Positions 1 to 11,900 of a DNA stretch of 64,000 bases are shown here, in pieces (position 1 is the stretch's first letter; every line of letters begins with the position of its first letter). The notes under the pieces were generated by a model. That model made no database searches, was not told the origin of the DNA, and worked only from the letters and a program-made list of their open reading frames with translations. Source of the DNA: Capra hircus (Eukaryota > Chordata > Mammalia > Artiodactyla > Bovidae); the NCBI RefSeq assembly GCF_001704415.2, contig NC_030816.1, forward strand, positions 82,276,713 through 82,340,712, in the 5' to 3' direction. The position numbers and the translations under genes are program-made.

Positions 1-35
1 CCTAGGCTTTGCTAAATCCCTTTCCCAGGTCAGCT

Positions 36-311
36 CTGGAGAAGGCAATGGCAACCCACTCCAGTACTCTTTCCTGGAAAATCCCATGGACAGAGGAGCC
101 TGGTAGGCTGCAGTCCATGGGGTCTCGAAGACTTGGACACGACTGAGTGACTTCACTTTCACTTTTCACTTTCAAGCACTGGAGAAGGAAATGGCAACCC
201 ACTCAGTGTTCTTGCCTGGAGAATCCCAAGGACAGGGGAACCTGGTGGGCTGCCGTCTATGGGGTCACACAGAGTCGGACACGACTGAAGTGACTTAACA
301 GCGGCGGCAGC
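36..311 (+). mobile_element. BOV-A2 SINE
   Basis: Two BovA monomers in tandem (from CTGGAGAAGG and again near 179) end in an AGC/GGC tract at 299-311. There is no tRNA head, as is typical of BOV-A2. A perfect target-site duplication CAGGTCAGCT flanks it (26-35 and 311-320). Confidence 0.92.
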
Positions 312-455
312 AGGTCAGCTCATCCTGTCCACTCAAGGCCCAGGGCAAGTGAAACAAGGCAGGACCCCGTGGTCCTTGCCCCCACCACACCACGTGCTCT
401 GCCTGCCTTTTATCTTTGGAAAGCTTTAGTCAAAGAATAAGTTTATTCAGAGAAG

Positions 456-1015
456 TGAGAAATGTGAAAACAAAGGAGACTAAATTATAATAATGTAGTC
501 ATTAAGCTTAGTCAAGGATATTTAGTTTTTTCTCAAGGGCTATAGATATTATTCTGAGCCATATCCTGTGAGCTATCTCACAGATACAAAACACTAGGCG
601 GAGAAAACTCCATGATGATCAGACTGCACCCAGGAGATGAGCTGCCACAATTCCAAGAACTGGCCTCAGAGAAGTGGGAACAAATGGACTCTGGAAATGA
701 AGATTAACTGTACCTAAAACAACCAAGATGACACCTGTCAGACCACCAATGACCAGTTTGAAGATGACTGTCAGAGCTGACTGTGCTGTTACGGCATGTA
801 GCCCCCTCCCCACTTCTGCCTATAAAAGCTCTTGCCCTACTGGTTGCCGGGGTGGTGGTAGTGGGGAAGTTGGGTGGGGAGTTGGCCTTTGGAAAGATGT
901 CCTCCCTCTGCCACCAGTTGCTGGCATCTAAAATAAAACAAACTTCTTTCCACCAGCCTGGCCTGTTTATTGGCTCTTGAATGGCAAGCTGAGTCCCACA
1001 CCCCTTTAGGTAACA
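456..1015 (+). mobile_element. Solo LTR of an endogenous retrovirus (ERV1/gamma-like)
   Basis: The unit starts TGAGAAATG and ends GGTAACA (TG..CA). It is flanked by a four-base duplication GAAG (452-455 and 1016-1019), the duplication size of gamma-type retroviruses. A TATAAAA box lies at 821-827 and AATAAA at 932-937, in the U3-R-U5 order of a + strand LTR. No internal gag, pol or env sequence adjoins it, so it is a solo LTR left by recombination. The family name is uncertain. Confidence 0.82.
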
Positions 1016-1019
1016 GAAG

Positions 1020-2570
1020 CGGACCCCGTTGTGCTGCAGAGGAGCCTGCCTGGCCCACCCCTGTCCTTCGGGTCCTATCCATCTCTCCTCCCACTACTCC
1101 ACCTCTGCAGCCTTGACCCTGGTACACGCCCTCGTGATCCCCCCAACCCAGACTCCTTCCTGCTCCTTCTTCTCCCCGACCATTTTCTACTCAGCAGCCA
1201 GGGTGATTTTTTTTTAATAAAAATCCCCGTTTTTATATCACTGCTCAACTTAAAATCCTCTAACGGCAGTCAGGCGTGACAGACCCAGCCCTTGGGCTCT
1301 GTTGCTCACCAGCTGGATACCTTGGGGCAGCTCTGTATCTGTTTCCCTGCCTGTATAAAGAGGATCCCAGAGTGCCCGCTGGAGAGGTTTAAATGCTCTG
1401 AATAGTGTGTCACCATCCTTCCCACTAGGTAAGCATGGTATCAGCATCCTTACCTGCTCCTGACCTCAGCTCTCACACCTCTTTATGCTGAACGATAAAC
1501 GATGATAAATCACTGCTCTGTATGCCAGAGCCCCGTGCCTCTCCACGAGCTTCTCACTACGCTGACCTTGCCTAAGCGTGCCACTGCCTGACACGCCTTC
1601 CCTCATCAGCCCAGTGTCACCTCTCAGCTCATCCTGCAGAGCCCTTTCAAGACCGCATCTGCAGCACAGCCTTCCCTTGTCCCAGTCTAGATCAAGTCTC
1701 TTGCTGTGTTCCTTCAGAACACACGTCACGTTGTCCTCACACATGGATTGGGATGAATTAACAGTTCATGTCCTGTTTACACAGTGGACTTCGTGAGCAT
1801 GCCCAGTGCCTTGTAAAGTACCTGGGACAGTGTGGGTGCTCAGTGTGTGTAAAATTTCTGTAATAAACAGGGCTTATTTAAGAGACCACTCATCCTAAGC
1901 AGTGTCTCATTCAGCAACATTCCAGTGTAAACTGGAAACTTTGGCCAGAAGCCTTGATGTGCCTAAAGGTAGCATTTGGTGTCAACCCTTTCACCCTACT
2001 ACTCTCATTCCCCCATCCAGCCAGGAGCCCTGCTTAGCTGTGCCACGTGCTCATCCTGACACCAGAAGAACAAGGATAATATCAAGACTTTTCCCAAGAA
2101 TTCTGCCCTGGAGGATTGTTAGCTGTTGAGCATGCTTGACTTCCCAAGACCATTCCTACAGCTTTCAGGGGGTAAGTAGTCACTTACTAGCATCTACCAG
2201 ACACAGGACATCATTGCAGCTGCTTCACACACCTGCCTTGACTCTGTTCTGCCACAGAAGACTGAACTAGAGAAGGGGTCAGCTTTCCCAAAGGAAATCC
2301 TGAAAGCCATGAACATTCAGCTTACTAAGGTTGAGCAATTCTTCCCTTGTAGGTGCCACATACTTTGTCTGTTTTAAGTCCTTATGAGAGAAAACTATTA
2401 AAGTTAAGTGTTATATCAGGAATTTGCTTTAATACGTCCCAACAGCAAAAACGGTAGGGGAATCAGATGGCACTGGTAACTGAAGCTGGTGGCAAGCCGG
2501 TGGATATGTGGGCCAGGAGTGAGCACGGAAATTCAGTAGACTGTTTCTGAGTGTGTGTGAAAATTTCCAT
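1020..2570. other. Unannotated upstream sequence
   Basis: I see no exon, long credible reading frame or young repeat. Short open frames here lack codon structure. A weak old repeat near 1280-1460 is possible. Confidence 0.5.
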
Positions 2571-2578
2571 AATGAAAG

Positions 2579-2792
2579 TTTTTTTTTTTATTTTTATTTT
2601 TACTTTACTTTGCTTTACAATACTGTATTGGTTTTGCCATACATTGACATGAATCAGCCACAGGTGTACATGAGTTCCCAGTCCTGAACCCCCCCTCCCA
2701 CCTCCCACCCCATATCATCTCTCTGGATCATCCCAGCACACCAGCCCCAAGCATCCTGATTCGAACATAGACTGGCGATTCGTTTCTTACAT
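2579..2792 (-). mobile_element. Ruminant L1 3' end
   Basis: An antisense poly(A), seen as a T/A-rich tract at 2580-2605, is followed by the typical bovine L1 3' UTR read in reverse. A possible ATGAAAG duplication flanks the insertion. Confidence 0.8.
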
Positions 2793-2796
2793 GAAA

Positions 2797-3180
2797 GCCA
2801 AAACTGATAGAACTACGGGGATTCATTGACAAGTCCACCATTGTGATGGGAGCATACAACATAGTTCTTTTCATTATAGATAAGTCTAAGGCTCAAAAGC
2901 CTAATTTCATGGATATAAGCAAAACTTGGCACCCAACAACTAGAGCACCACAAAATCTTTTAAGACAAAAGTGGAACATTTGTTAAAATTGATCATATAG
3001 GAGACCATAAAGCAAGCATCAACAAAGTGCAAATAATCTATACCAAACAGACTATATTTTTGGAACACAATGCACTTAACGTATAAATCAATGAAAAGAC
3101 AAAATTGTCTAAATATTTTAAAATTTGAAGTGCATTCTAAATCACCCAGAGATCAAAGAAAAACTGATAACGTCTTGGTC
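2797..3180 (+). mobile_element. Old L1 ORF2 (endonuclease region) fragment
   Basis: AT-rich sequence resembling the L1 ORF2 endonuclease region on the + strand, with many stops. Recognisable pieces include the stretches around AAAACTGATAGAACT and GACCATAAAGCAAGC. Confidence 0.6.
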
Positions 3181-3524
3181 ATAGAGAAGATGATTTTGTC
3201 ACACAAGCAGTGAGCTGCTGGCTATTAATGTTGACAGGAAAAGTTTTCTGTAGACTAGTTAGTGCCTTTCCACTTCTCTATGATATGAAGAGACCCCACC
3301 CAATCACTGAAGGGTTTGGGACAGTAATTTAAAGTATTATACATATTATAAGAAAAGTTTAAGAAAATGTTTACAGTGATTATCTATCAGTGATGGATGG
3401 ATGGATGATTTCCTTTCTCTTGCCTAAGCTTCTGTATGTTATTTACGTTTCTATAATGAGAAATCATGGATATCAGTGCTTTTGGGGAGAGGAAATATGT
3501 AAATGATCCAAGGTAGTTAACCCA

Positions 3525-3640
3525 TTAATGCGCATTCACTGTGGGCCAGGCATGGTACTGAGTGCTCTACATAATCCTACCCACTAACTCATGACTGCAA
3601 AGGTGCCAAAACTTAGGGAGTATTCAGCACAAGCTCATTG
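3525..3640 (-). repeat. MIR SINE fragment
   Basis: The stretch GGGCCAGGCATGGTACTGAG, then a run to CTAACTCATGA, is the diagnostic MIR 3' part in reverse. Confidence 0.6.
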
Positions 3641-3853
3641 TTAAAAAGTGGTGGTGTCACTCGTCTCTCTTGGTGGTATCTGTGCTCTTAGCCACAACTG
3701 AATGAATGTTTGCCTTCTTGCAGTTTCATAAGAGCATCAGAATAAGATAATGGTCCTTTTGACAAGTGAAAGTGTACAAGGCATAAATTGAGGACGTTCA
3801 ACAAACATGTATTAAGTACCTATTTGAACTGTGCACACACATAACTGTTATTA

Positions 3854-4055
3854 GTGTTAGTTACTCAGTCCTGTCTCTTTGCAACCCCATGGACTGTAAC
3901 CCCCCCAGGGTCCTTTGTCCATGGAATTCTCCAGGTAAGAATAGTGGAGTTGGTTGCCATTCCCTTCTCCAAGGGATCTTTGCAACCCAAGGATCGAACC
4001 CAGGTTGCCTGCATTGCAGGCAGATTCTTTACTGTCTGAGCCACCAGGCAAGCCC
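3854..4055 (-). mobile_element. Bov-tA SINE
   Basis: Reverse-oriented Bov-tA: ACTCAGTCCTGTCTC at one end, the tRNA-derived head read as GAGCCACCAGGCAAGCCC at the other. It is immediately followed by another copy in the same orientation. Confidence 0.9.
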
Positions 4056-4070
4056 ATTAACATTGTTAGT

Positions 4071-4285
4071 GGTGTGTGTGTGAGTCACTCAGTCATGTCC
4101 AGCTCTTGCAACCCCATGGACTGCAGCCCACCAGGCTCCTCTGTCCACGGAGTTCTCCAGGTAAGACTATTGGAGTGGGTTGCCATTTCCTTCTGCAGGG
4201 CATCTTCCCAACCCAGGGATTAACCCTGCATCTCCTGCATTGACAGCCACATTCTTTACCGCCTGAGCCACCAGGGAAGCCCTAG
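4071..4285 (-). mobile_element. Bov-tA SINE
   Basis: Full-length reverse copy from GAGTCACTCAGTCATGTCC to GAGCCACCAGGGAAGCCC. It is flanked by a perfect ten-base duplication CATTGTTAGT (4061-4070 and 4286-4295). Confidence 0.93.
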
Positions 4286-4328
4286 CATTGTTAGTAAGAC
4301 ATGGCTAAAATGAAGGTACTAAACATTC

Positions 4329-5419
4329 ATTCAGTTCAGTTCAGTTCAGTCACTCAGTCGTGTCCGACTCTTTGCGACCCCATGAACCGCAGCACGCCAG
4401 GCCTCCCTGTCCATCACCAACTCCTGGAGTTCACTCAGATTCACGTCCATCGAGTCCGTGATGCCATCCAGCCATCTCATCCTCTGTCATCCCCTTCTCC
4501 TCCTGCCCCCAATCCCTCCCAACATCAAAGTCTTTTCCAATGAGTCAACTCTTCGCATCAGGTGGCCAAAGTACTGGAGCTTCAGCTTTAGCATCATTCC
4601 TTCCAAAGAAATCCCAGGGTTGATCTCCTTTAGAATGGACTGGTTGGATCTCCTTGCAGTCCAAGGGACCCTCAAGAGTCTTCTCCAACACCACAGTTCA
4701 AAAGCATCAATCCTTTGGCGCTCAGCCTTCTTCACAGTCCAACTCTCACATCCATACATAACCACTGGAAAAACCATAGCCTTGACTAGACGGACCTTAG
4801 TTGGCAAAGTAATGCCTCTGCTTTTGAATATGCTATCTAGGTTGGCCATAACTTTTCTTCCAAGGAGTAAGCGTCTTTCAATTTCATGGCTGCAGTCACC
4901 ATCTGCAGTGAGTTTGGAGCCCAAAAAATAAAGTCTGACACTGTTTCCACTGTTTCCCCATCTATTTCCCATGAAGGGATGGGACCGGATGCCATGATCT
5001 TTGTTTTCTGAATGTTGAGCTTTAAGCCAACTTTTTCACTCTCCACTTTCACTTTCATCAAGAGGCTTTTGAGTTCCTCTTCACTTTCTGCCATAAGAGT
5101 GGTGTCATCTGCACGTCTGAGGTTATTATTTCTCCTGGAAATCTTGATTCCAGCTTGTGTTTCTTCCAGTCCAGCGTTTCTCATGATGTGCTCTGCATGT
5201 AAGTTAAATAAGCAGGGTGACAGTATATAGCCTTGATGTACTTCTTTTCCTCTTTGGAACCAGTCTGTTGTTCCATGTCCAGTTCTAACTGTTGCTTCCT
5301 GACCTGCATACAGATTTCTCAAGAGGCAGGTCAGGTGGTCTGGTATTCCCACCTCTCTCAGAATCTTCCACAGTTTATTGTGATCCACACAGTTAAAGGC
5401 TTTGGCATAGTCAATTTGC
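4329..5419 (-). mobile_element. BovB (RTE) LINE, 3' 1.1 kb with broken reverse transcriptase
   Basis: The 3' tail appears in reverse as repeated TTCAG units at 4329-4350. Upstream on the minus strand are two reverse-transcriptase fragments in different frames (5388-4837 and 4972-4487), so the frame is broken. The first begins MDHNKLWKILREVG and contains the polymerase motif near 5104-5115. There it reads Arg-Ala-Asp-Asp where active BovB has Tyr-Ala-Asp-Asp, so the enzyme would be dead even without the frameshift. The 5' half is missing (usual truncation). Confidence 0.92.
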
Positions 5420-5566
5420 TAAAACCTCACAACCCCCCAACCCAAAACTCCACTGAAACAACAGTAAAGGGATTTTGAAAATATAATAATTCATACACCT
5501 CAAGAGCAGGGCAAATGGGAGAGGAGATAATAATAACAAAATTTTGCAAACCATTAAATAAATGAG

Positions 5567-5727
5567 CTGGGTTTGATCCCTGGTTGGGAAGATTCCCTGG
5601 AGAAGGAAATGGCAACCTACTCCAGTATTCTTGCCTGGAGAATCCCATGGAGGGAGGAGCCTGGTGGGCTACAGTCCACAGGGTCACAAAGAGTTGGACA
5701 CGACTGAGCAACTTCACTTCACTTTCA
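5567..5727 (+). mobile_element. Bov-tA SINE, 5' truncated
   Basis: Starts inside the tRNA-like part (GTTTGATCCCTGG) and runs through the BovA body to ACTGAGCAACTTCACTT. Confidence 0.88.
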
Positions 5728-5931
5728 AGCAAATGAGCAGATATGCAAAGCCTAGATGCTTTGCCTATAGTGAAGAAAGCTAAAAAACAACCCAGTCTGC
5801 ACCATAAATTCCTCAAGTATTTTGGGAACTAACAGCAGAGTCACTTTCTTTAGAAGTGAGAGTGAAGATGGGGCAAAATTCAGGATGGGTCCCTGCAAAC
5901 CACTAGAATGGCTGCAAGTAAAAACCTCAAG

Positions 5932-6047
5932 GGGGCTCCCCTGGCGGTCCAGTGGTTAAGAATCTGCAGTACCAGTACAGAGTCACGGGTTCAATCCCTG
6001 ATGGGGGAACTAAGATTCCATATGCCACACTACTAATAAATAAAAAT
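5932..6047 (+). mobile_element. CHR-2 type tRNA-Glu SINE
   Basis: Head GGCGGTCCAGTGGTTAAGAA with a box B-like GGTTCAATCC, then GGGGGAACTAAGATTCC and an A-rich AATAAATAAAAA tail. This cetartiodactyl family is distinct from Bov-tA. Confidence 0.85.
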
Positions 6048-6059
6048 CTTGATGAAATC

Positions 6060-6385
6060 AAGAGTAGTAAGGATATGGCACAACTGGAATTCTTGTACAT
6101 TGTTGGTGGGAATTAAAATGTCACAATCACTTTGGAAAACCGTTTGACTATATCTACTAAAACCAAATATACGTCTAATCTATAACCCAGTGATTTCACT
6201 AGGTATAAACCCTAGTAAAATGAGTGCTTATGCCTTTCCCCAAAAGTACACAAGAAAGTTCATAATCAGAATAACCAAAAGCTGACAAGAGCAGAATGGA
6301 TAAACTGTGCTATATATAAATATATACACACACAGTGGCATGCTACATAGCAACAACAAAGAGACCAGAGCCACGAAACACTGCT
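6060..6385 (+). mobile_element. Old L1 3' ORF2 fragment
   Basis: Decayed match to the C-terminal L1 ORF2 region (TTGTACATTGTTGGTGGGAA, TTTGGAAAACCGTTTG, GAATGGATAAACTGTG). Not coding. Confidence 0.7.
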
Positions 6386-6439
6386 GTCTGGCTGGGTCTG
6401 TACTGCTCCACAAAGAAAGTGCTGTCCTGAGACTTCCAG

Positions 6440-6650
6440 GCACTGGCTTTTAAAAGGCCTGTCCGCTTACGCTATCTTCCGGAGAACCTACCACCATGCT
6501 GTGAGGGAGCCCAAGCAGCTTCATGGAGAAGACTTTCTGAGAGAGGCCGTTGGCCAGCAGCTCAGCTGAGTTCCCAGCATCAAATCACCAGCAGTGTGAG
6601 TGAACCATCCTGGAACTGGATCCTCCAGCTGCCACCAAGAAAGACAGAGG
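6440..6650 (+). mobile_element. MLT1-type MaLR LTR fragment
   Basis: The blocks ATGCTGTGAGGGAGCCCAAG, GTGAGTGAACCATCCTGGAA and GATCCTCCAGC follow the order seen in MLT1 LTRs. Old and diverged. Confidence 0.65.
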
Positions 6651-6659
6651 CATGGGATC

Positions 6660-8180
6660 CAAAGAACAGAGGGGAGGGAATTCCCCAGCTAATAGTGAAG
6701 GGATGGCGTAGATGACAGCTCTGCACAAGGCATAAGGCAGCCAGTTCACAGCTGGTTGTAATTACAGTATACTGTGTGGCTCAAGTGTGTGCGATACTCA
6801 CAGAATTGTTACATATATACCAGCGCCTGTGTACACGTGATATTTCTTCTAGCATTTCCGGCTCTTTGTGATAAAAGAGGTAATGTAGCACATTAGTTAC
6901 CCCCAGGGTGCTGGAGCCAGAAGATTTGCATTGTCCTTTTAGGGTCTGCAGTAGTTCAAAGTGAAGGGGAGTGTAGGCTGGAGAAACCAGAGGAGGAGTC
7001 CTGGAGAAATTTTAAGTTTTCCAGGGGTATCTCTGAGGTTAATTAATATTTCCCTTAATGATAAGCTTTCTGTAGCCAGTTGTAAAATAATTGAAATACG
7101 GCATATGCTGGTCTCCTGATCTTTATCACAGTACAGACAGCGTGTGTCTTTCTGCACTGTATTTTTGCTGTATCGAGTTAGTTCTGAGCTCCATTCTTTG
7201 TCCTCTTGAGATGGTTAGATACCATGCTCACATTATTGAATTAGAGCTAAGACCTAACTGTACAGTGCAGGACGCTCAGAAGTTATGGGAATACTTGCAA
7301 GACCTGAAGGGACAGCTTGGCTAGCAGACAGACAAGTTGTTCCCAAATATAAGGGGAGGCAGGAAATAAAACAGGATGATAAAAATAAAGAGCAAGGAAG
7401 AGTGGGTGAAATTAGAGCACAGCTAAAAGTAGCAGGAAATACAGGAATTCTGAGAATATCTAAACGTGAGTGATCATTAGACTTAACAGAGCTTTGAAAA
7501 AATTTACATTCCCGAGAACCATATTCTATAATTTAGAGTCAATAGTGAGTTGGGCCCCAAAATGTAAATTTATAAAAGATCTTCTCCCCTGCTTGCACAA
7601 TTAACCTCACCTGGAAACCTGTCCTGAATTAAGCTGGAAGCACACTGACATCATCTGGAAAAACTGTTTCTCCACTTGTTATATGGGAAAATTCACAAAA
7701 GGAGAGGACACTGTCTTTAGATAAGTAGTCCCATGGAGGGTGTGTTGATACGTGAGTTTTATTTTACACACTAGTGTTAAGCTTTGCAGAGGATGAGAAA
7801 AACGCCTTTGCACAGACTTGATTTTTTATTTTTTTGGTGGCTATAGAAGGTGTGGCGTTTCTTCATCATTAAAAACTATTTATTATGACATAACCGTGAT
7901 GGGTTTCGTTCAAAATGTTTTACAAAAAAAAAATAAAATAAAATGTTTTTATATCAGGTCAAGTGGAACCCAGGAAGGGGGGTGGGGGGCGCCTGGGCTG
8001 AAAAATGTCTTTCCGGGAGCTGTCCGTGGTGCTGAACTGATACCCGGCTCCAGCCTTTGACCTTCCAGAAAGGGGGCTCTGGGTCCCGTCCCCAAGTCTC
8101 AGTTTCATTTCAGTTTTCAACTCCTGCGTATTCCCTTTCCCCACCCGAGCAGTAGCAGGGGTGGCCCTTTCTATTTTCGT
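6660..8180. other. Unannotated sequence upstream of CpG island A
   Basis: AT-rich, with no recognised gene. Short open frames at 7091-7473 show no family resemblance that I can name. An A-rich tract lies at 7922-7945. Confidence 0.5.
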
Positions 8181-8189
8181 CCTGGGCGG

Positions 8190-8960
8190 CAGATGACCTT
8201 GTGTTGGACTCCCCCACCCCCACCCCTGTCCGCTCCCTCTCCTCCCTGGGCGGCGGCCGATGGGCGCGGCACCCTCCGCTCCTTAGGGCCCCCTCGGCGG
8301 GGCGGGGCGGCGGGGCGGGTACCCCCATCCCCATCCTCCCTGGGCCGGCTCCCCGCGCCGTAGCGCTGGCGCCCTGAGCGCGCCGGGCCTCACCTTGCTG
8401 CGCGCCCCCTCCCCACCTCCTCCGCCACCTGCTTCTCCTGCTCCTCAGTCCCGCCCAGCTGGCCACCCCCGCCCCCGGTCCCCGGAGCTGGGAAGAGCGA
8501 GGGGGCGAAGGAAGCAATACAAAGGGCGGAGCGGCGGGGAGGAGGGGACGCCGGGGCTCGCGCGGACGGCGGCGGCGCCGGGCGCGGGCGGGCGGCGCGG
8601 GCATGGACGCCGAGTACCCTGCCTTCGAGCCCCCGCTCTGCAGCGAGCTCAAGCACCTGTGCAAGCGGCTCCAGGAGGCGTACCGGGAGCTCAAGGAGGA
8701 CCTCACGCCTTTCCGAGATGACCGCTACTACCGGTAGGGGCGCGCGGGCCGCGAGGCGGGGTGGAGGCGGCGGAGCAGGCCGTGGGGCCGGCCGTGGGGC
8801 AGCCCCGCCCCCGCTGACCCCTGTCCCGGGGACGAGCTGAGCTCCGGGGCCAGGCGGGGACACGCCCTCTCCGTCCCCTCCCCGCCCCCCACCCCGCGCT
8901 GGCACGCGGCGGCAGGCCGGCGGGGTGGGCTGCGGCGTTCGCGTGCTGGGGGTCAAGGGC
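8190..8960 (+). promoter_or_regulatory. TMEM181: CpG island A, promoter of exon 1a
   Basis: A dense GC- and CpG-rich block surrounds the exon 1a ATG. Clustered GGGGCGGGG boxes at 8296-8319 look like Sp1/KLF sites; I see no TATA box. It is inferred to be a broad-start housekeeping-type promoter. The long minus-strand open frames across it are by-products of base composition. The exact transcription start cannot be read from the sequence. Confidence 0.8.
8603..8733 (+). CDS. TMEM181: TMEM181 first exon 1a (long N terminus)
   Basis: The ATG at 8603 lies in CpG island A and opens 43 codons plus two bases (CG). The donor is CG|GTAGGG at 8734. The split codon CG+G restores Arg44, followed by Leu-Ala-Pro-Met from exon 2. 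The peptide starts MDAEYPAFEPPLCSEL and continues as a charged, probably helical stretch rich in Lys, Arg and Glu up to RDDRYY. It has no signal peptide or membrane helix, so it is inferred to be a cytosolic N-terminal extension in front of the exon 2 membrane segment. I recall a near-identical N terminus in the long mammalian TMEM181 isoform; the matching phase with exon 2 is independent support. Reading on in frame past the donor meets TAG at once, so splicing is required. Confidence 0.87.
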
Positions 8961-11900
8961 AACTCCAGGGAGCTGAAGTGGACAGCTTTTTTTTCTGTTC
9001 TTGAGCTGAGACCCTCAAGTCCTGAGAAAGGGACCTAGTGGGCTTTGGTCCCCGCTGAGTTCCTCCCTCTCCCCTGCCCTTCCTGTCCCTCCATCCCCAC
9101 CCCCACCCCTCCACCCTCCGCGGCCTTCGCTCAGGCCTTGCCCAGACCTGGTCTGCGATGACATCTCTCGCCCTCGAGGGCTGCAGGGAGGGCCTTGGCC
9201 TCTCCTCTGAGGAACTCAGGCCCCAGGGGCTTTGGTGGAAATCCCCGAGGCCTGGCTGCTGCGGAGGGTTGGGGGCCGAGGGCCTCAGGGCTGGGCGGCA
9301 CCAAGGGGAAGATGCAGGGGGAAGCGGTGCTCAGCACCCCAGGGAGCGGTGGGTTTGGGTGGTCTTTGTTCCTCTCCGTCTCCCTCTCCTGTAGCCAGCG
9401 TGAGAGCTGTGAGCACCTGCAGCTTCCTCCCTGCGCTTTGCCTTTATCCACTTCTGGTGGCTGCGCTTAACTGGTTTGTTGCCCTCGAAATGAAAGGACC
9501 CTTCAGGAGTCTGGAGACTGGAGCCTAGAGTGATTTTGTGATTAACCTATCTCGCTGACCCTGAGAAACTTAATTGCTAACTCTGCACTTCAGGCTTTCT
9601 CATCTGTAAAATGGGAAGCTTGAACCAGAAATCTTGTTTAAAGTGAGCCTTCTAGTGACAGTGCACTGACTCTGTGCTTGAGGATGGCAGGTATGCTGCA
9701 CAGCTATCTTTGAAGAAGTGGTGCTCATTTTTGTACAGTCCACTCTGGCTGAAGGTCACATGTATGTATTCACAGGTACTCTGGAGAACAAGTATCACAT
9801 TTATCATCAGGTTTTTTTCAAAAGCCTAATGGTTTCCCCCTGGGCTAATTGGCACTACACTGCTGACTAATATATTTGTCATAAAATGACTGAGTAGAAA
9901 AGCCCATTTAAAAAAAATGTAATCTCAGGATCATATGGGATAGCTTTTAGATAAACCTCACAATCTAGGAGATCTGACCGTATGGGTCCCTGATATCATG
10001 GGGCTTATAGGTAATCGGCAAGTGATCGCAGGCTTCAGTGAGTGCTAGGAAGAAAATATGCCAGGTGGCATGATAGAGTGATGGGGTGCTGCTCAGAGAA
10101 GGTGGTCCAGGAAGGCCTTTTGAGAAGGTGATGTTTGAGAAGGGAAGAATGAGTTCTACCCGCTAGACAACAATCTGGGGAGGAAGGTTCCAGAAGAGGA
10201 AGAGGAAGTGCAAGGCCCCTGAAGCCATAATAACGTGATATGTTCAAGGAACAGACCAACACGTTTGGAGCAAAATGGTCAGAGAGATACTCAGGGCCCA
10301 GTCATAGCACACTGAAGGCAAGAAGACGAAATATGGAATTCTTTAGAATTTCAGTGTGATGCGATTGGAGGATTTAAGTGACGTGAGCAGTTTGGTTGCC
10401 TGTCCTGTACAAGCATTTAAATCTTTGCTCCCAGAGTAACTTCATTGATTGAGTTGGATCTTGAAGACCATGAATTCACTCTAGATGGAAGGAGACACTG
10501 AATTCTGGCCTGAGAAGAAGTTTACTGCAGAATCTTTATAATCTTGTGTGTCGGTTAGGCTGAATCACAAAGGCTGTTTTCTGGTGAGGAGATGTTTAGG
10601 GCATTGAACTGACTTCCCCTGCTCCATTGAATTCTTATATCTATGAGTTGCACCTTTACAAAACTAGGTGAAATACTCTTGGGTTTCTAAGTCGGGAAGC
10701 TGGTAGTTACAGCTCCTGTGTTTTGTCTAGCTGGAGATGAACTTGCTACTATAATTTTTGCTCCTGTTCTTCTCACCATCTTCGGTTCCTCATTAGAGAT
10801 TTATGACTGAAAATCACCAGTCTATTTTTCCCTGGAGGACCAGGATTCGCCTCATGTAGATGACGGTCCCCCCACAACAGAGCGTGGAAAGGAGAGAGCT
10901 TGCTAATGCTGCTTTCAGCTTGCTAATGCTGCCCCTCAGTTGGGTGGCATGGCTGTTTGCATCTTAGCTACGTAATTTGGTATCACTGTAAAAGAGCAGC
11001 CGCGTCACCAAAGGACTCACACTCATTTTCACAAAATGAGACATGACCGCTGTACTAGGGAAGGAGGCGCCGCATAATGTGGGTGAAAAAAACAGGAAGC
11101 TGGGCGTCTGAAATCCTAATGCTTTGCTAATTCCCCTGGCCTTTGTGAAATGTTTGAGTTTCACTGGTGATCAGTTTTCACATCAGAAAAATGAAGCAGG
11201 GATGTTGTGAGGCTCAAGTGCTTTATGAAGCGAACACTAAAGATACTTTCCAGTACAGATACCAGAAAAACCAAAGCCACCAGCCTAAACGATAAGGTGA
11301 AGGACTGACTTGTTGATACCAGCTTAGTGGTGTCTACCAAGTCCTTTCTTTTTTTATGTGGTAGCGATTGACTGTACTTGGCCACTAATAATCCTTTGGG
11401 CTATTGCTTCTCATTCATAGTCATGGGGAGAACTGGCTGGCTTTCTATAGCTCTCTAAAAGAGGAGGAATAACTGAAGCCCACAGCAAAAGTCATAGAAT
11501 CTCTCCTATACCCCCACCAAACAGTACCAATGAAAACAGGCATGTGTTAACAAGGACATGGAATTTTCCTGCACTACAGATGGGCGCTAAACTGGTACAA
11601 TCCCCATGGAAACTAGTTTGAGGTATATACTAACACTGAACATGCACATACCTTTTGGCCCAGCATCTCCTCTTAGGTATGTGCCCTGTAGACATGCATA
11701 TCTGTCAATGGACACACTCTAAAATGTTCATAGCGGCACAATTTGTAATACTCCTGAACTGGAAGGCAGCCAAATACTCACAACAGTAGAACAGATAAAT
11801 CTGGCTTGTTCCTTACTAGAATGGGCATCCCAGGTTATGCTAGTGGTAAAAAACCTGCCTGCCAATGCAGGAGACGCAAGAGATGCGGGTTTGATCCCTA

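Noticed and set aside
7091..7473. Two short + frames in AT-rich DNA upstream of TMEM181
   Set aside because: I considered a retroelement gag/pol remnant but could not match any motif. Too short and unsupported.
8110..8962. Minus-strand frames of 190-198 codons and a + frame of 108 codons over CpG island A
   Set aside because: Same composition effect; only the exon 1a frame is supported by splicing phase and protein recognition.
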